Part shown: positions 61,850 to 64,000 of the stretch, one piece after another
Position numbering within the stretch: the first letter of the stretch is position 1
Layout: every line of letters begins with the position of its first letter
Assembly: GCA_008360975.2 (NCBI GenBank)
Contig: CM039188.1
Coordinates: forward strand, 26,253,944 to 26,317,943
DNA length: 64,000 nt
Origin: Lichenostomus cassidix
Taxonomy: Eukaryota; Chordata; Aves; Passeriformes; Meliphagidae
Reading direction: 5' to 3'
Position numbers and translations under genes: made by a program
Notes under the pieces: model-generated
What the model saw: the letters and a program-made list of their open reading frames with translations, nothing else
What the model was told of the DNA's origin: nothing
Database searches by the model: none

Positions 61850-61912
61850 TATCTCTCAAGGGGTGGTATTAATTAATGTTTACAAAACACTTGCAGTACT
61901 TGGGGAAAATGC
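61850..61912 (+). mobile_element. MIR/L2-like 3' tail
   Basis: CTCTCAAGGGGTGGTATTAA, then TTAATGTTTACAAAACACTT and GCAGTACTTGGGGAAAATGC, matches the amniote MIR/L2-type tail ('ctcacaggggtgttgtgaggattaattaatgtttgtaaagcactttgagatcctt'). It has the same orientation as the core at 61609-61685, so both probably belong to one element with about 165 bases of unrelated or diverged DNA between them. Confidence 0.6.
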
Positions 61913-62099
61913 ATCACAGAACTGTGTTATTACTTGAGCTATTTATTACATGGCACCCTAGGTGTGAAACCCCCTCCTTGGAACTGCGACCATGTTTGAG
62001 TGTACATTGCGAGCTTTCAAACTCCTTTTGGAAGAGCTTGTCTTTTAAAACCTCATTATTTTTTTCTTTTTTTTTTTCCTCCCCTTAAAGTGGGAGGGA
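61913..62099. other. Unique DNA with T-rich tract
   Basis: T-rich DNA at 62056-62078 (runs of T7 and T11 separated by C). Nothing else. Confidence 0.5.
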
Positions 62100-62500
62100 A
62101 TCACAGATGATCTTTCACATGATTCTTCCAACACCCAGTCATTCATCAGCAGAGACTTAAAGATAATAAACTTTTTGTTTCAGGCAATTACTTAATCTCG
62201 ACAAACTCCTGTGTTAAGCAGGGCTATTAACTGAGCAGGCCATAAATCAGCGTGTTGCCAGGTGGGTGAGTCTCCTGAACTGCAATCACTCTTCAGGACC
62301 TTCCAGAGACCCCTTACAGTCTTAAGCACCCTCATTACACAAGCAGCATGCTAACAACCAGCACTTTGCATGAGCTGCCCGGAGAATCTGCTGCAAACTG
62401 CACTGGGACCATTTTTAATACCAGTCGGAAAATTTTCATACGAAGGCAGGATGATACATGGGAGTTATTAGCCTGCACCAAAACCACAGCTGGGTAAAAC
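62100..62500. promoter_or_regulatory. Candidate conserved noncoding element
   Basis: Repeat-free block with AAAGATAATAAACTTTTTGT, AGGCAATTACTTAATCTCGA, GGCCATAAATCAGCGTGTTG, AATTTTCATACGAAGGCAGG and AAAACAGATAACTTCCTCAC. GATA-type (AGATAA twice) and homeodomain-type (CAATTA, ATTAACTG) words are frequent. It lies 400-800 bases upstream of the possible promoter at 62862, so it could serve it. This is inference. Confidence 0.32.
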
Positions 62501-62861
62501 AGATAACTTCCTCACCCCTCTCCTCATCAGACCTTCTGCTTAGTTAAGAGCAGCAGACTGCCTTATGCCTGGTTAAAAGCCAGCTCATTGCAGTATCCTC
62601 TCAGTCTTTATCGACTAGGAGTGCTTTGGAGACTGGTGTCCTGAAGCATGAAGGCTCCCAAAACTCTTCTTTGAAGGCTACCTCGATGCTTATCACCTGG
62701 GTATAAGTGCAAGAAAGAAAAATACCCAGCCCTGCAATTTTATCACAAATAGGAGAGGAGCAGACGTCTTTTTCTTCCATTTCCAGAAAGAAGTTTGGTC
62801 AAAATGCACAGCAGACTCTGCATGGGTTTTTTGCAGACTCAATTTGTTCAATTTTACAGAT
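62501..62861. other. Unique DNA upstream of the candidate promoter
   Basis: No gene or repeat recognised. Contains scattered AT-rich words and TTTTTTGCAG just upstream of the TATA-like box. Confidence 0.45.
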
Positions 62862-62869
62862 TATATAAA
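62862..62869 (+). promoter_or_regulatory. TATA-box-like element
   Basis: TATATAAA in the context GATTATATAAACAG matches the TATA consensus. A start site would be expected about 62890-62897. It precedes an open frame and a good donor in a believable order, but TATA-like words are common and no start site is known. Confidence 0.3.
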
Positions 62870-62892
62870 CAGACCTTTCATACGAGGGGAAA

Positions 62893-63132
62893 TTTTTCAA
62901 GCCATTGCCTATAGGAACAGTTTGATTTCAGTTTGTTTTAATGCCTGGAGGAGCATATGCATAAAGAAAGCAAACTGACTCCTGTGGTTTGGATTAGAGA
63001 GGCTCGAAATGCCAGCACTGAATTTGAAGCACAGCCTTGTCCTGAAAGATTGAGCGAGTCTTTGTGGCACGAGGCAGTACAGGTGTCCCCACCATGGCAG
63101 CAGGCAGCCCTGCAGTGGCAGAGACCGTTCAG
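62893..63132 (+). other. Candidate alternative first exon
   Basis: From the expected start site after the TATA-like box, this segment has a short upstream frame (ATG at 62941, 7 codons) and then two overlapping possibilities for coding. ATG 62957 opens 58 codons (begins MHKESKLTPVVWIREA) that reach the donor in phase 2; unspliced, this frame stops at 63134-63136 inside the donor. ATG 63094 in a strong context (ACCATGG) gives exactly 13 codons, MAAGSPAVAETVQ, to the donor in phase 0. The donor CAG|GTAGGT (63130-63138) is good. A stop that lies just beyond the donor fits splicing but can also be chance. I cannot name the gene; the acceptor exon would be outside this window or further on. Confidence 0.25.
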
Positions 63133-64000
63133 GTAGGTCTGTGCTCAGGGCGGGCTGGCGTGCCCTTTCTTGTTGGCATTGGCACCTGAGCTTTCACAGG
63201 ATTGAGGCATCTGCTTGGGAGTTTTTCTTCTGCAAGGCAGCTTTCCAGCTCATGCAAGTTGCGTTGGCTGGTTGAGCAGACAGCTCGTAGTGTGCTGCCT
63301 GATGGATTTGGGGAAGTGTATTTAGTTTGCAATGGCCAGTCAGCCCAACTACTCCATACACGTTGAAGCAGCCATGCCCCCAAGGACCAGCACCTGGAAG
63401 CTGGGCTGTGAGCATCAGCCACTGGGAAGGGGTGTGTTATCTTTCAGTGAGATGTGCTCCTCAGTCCAGTCAGCCCTGCAGTCACAGAAAGACACCTGGC
63501 CACCATAATGGGGTGTGCTGTGTTGTGGGGACAAGTGGCCAAGGAAGGTCAGGACCAATGCCTTCAGTGGCAGCCTGGGCTGGAAGTAGTTGCTGAACAG
63601 CAACCTGATGGCTTTTTCTTTTTCTTCACCATCGATCTCATGGTAAACTGGTTCAGGGAGTTGATCCAGCCAAACCCCAGTGCAATAAAATTTTAGGTGA
63701 TTAGTTTTCAACTGGATGAACTCCCTGAGCTGGCTCAGTGTGTGATTGAGTGAGTGCCAGTGCCACCTCCGGGGAGGGGTGTGAATGCGTGGCTGGGGGT
63801 GTGAAGGCTAAAAGACATCTCCATCTGTAGCTCTGCTCCTAGAAATGTGGCTTGGGATGACACTCCTCAGTAAAGTTTTATTTTCGTGATTGAAAGGTGC
63901 ACGGTCAGGGCTCTCCTAGATTGCTGCTCAGATGAGAGTTGTCCAGAAGGTGCTGTGTGATAGCTGATGTGCTCTCCCTCTGTCTTCATTCACTGCTTTG
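63133..64000. other. Unique noncoding DNA (possible first intron)
   Basis: If the preceding exon is real, this is intron. No transposon recognised. Overlapping frames on both strands (63129-63711) show no domains. Confidence 0.45.

Noticed and set aside
1..64000. CRISPR arrays, bacterial operons, phage or endogenous retrovirus structure
   Set aside because: No regularly spaced repeats, no bacterial-style gene packing, and no gag/pol/env-like frames or paired long terminal repeats were found.

Overview
The window looks like vertebrate nuclear DNA, most likely from a bird. The best evidence is three fragments of CR1 LINE 3' ends with avian-type sequence: the promiscuous terminal 'TTCTATGATT' motif, the 'CAGGTTGGATGGGGCTTTG' segment and the C-terminal reverse-transcriptase frame. 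There are also several badly decayed MIR/L2-like fragments of the kind shared by birds, crocodilians and turtles. No Alu, L1 or B1/B2-type elements were seen. Repeat density is low, CpG is depleted, and open frames are short and random-looking. Nothing suggests bacterial, plasmid or phage DNA.

Layout. No unambiguous protein-coding gene is present, and the window reads as intergenic or deep-intronic DNA. From left to right: 1-8 kb is mostly unique AT/GC-mixed DNA with one weak exon candidate (2006-2168), an AT-rich stretch near 4.9 kb and a tiny CR1 tail (7971-8029). 9.8-16.7 kb holds several ancient MIR/L2-like relics. 19.4-23.4 kb has an old palindromic repeat, a MIR-like relic and a minus-strand CR1. 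25-33 kb is largely unique, with several candidate conserved noncoding elements, a tRNA-derived SINE-like relic on the minus strand (about 31.5 kb) and simple repeats. 43.0-43.6 kb is the largest transposon, a 5'-truncated plus-strand CR1. 46.5 kb has a well-formed 79-bp exon candidate. 49.6-50.5, 55.7-56.1, 59.2-59.5 and 62.1-62.5 kb look like enhancer-type unique DNA. 62.86-63.13 kb has a TATA box, an open frame and a good splice donor, and could be an alternative promoter with a first exon.

Interpretation. If the window has a biological job, it is most likely regulatory: long stretches of unique DNA with homeodomain/GATA/forkhead/AP-1-like sites and few repeats resemble the deserts or giant introns around developmental genes. 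That is inference from composition and motifs only. No previously undescribed biological system could be demonstrated. The most testable leads are the three exon candidates and the tRNA-like relic.
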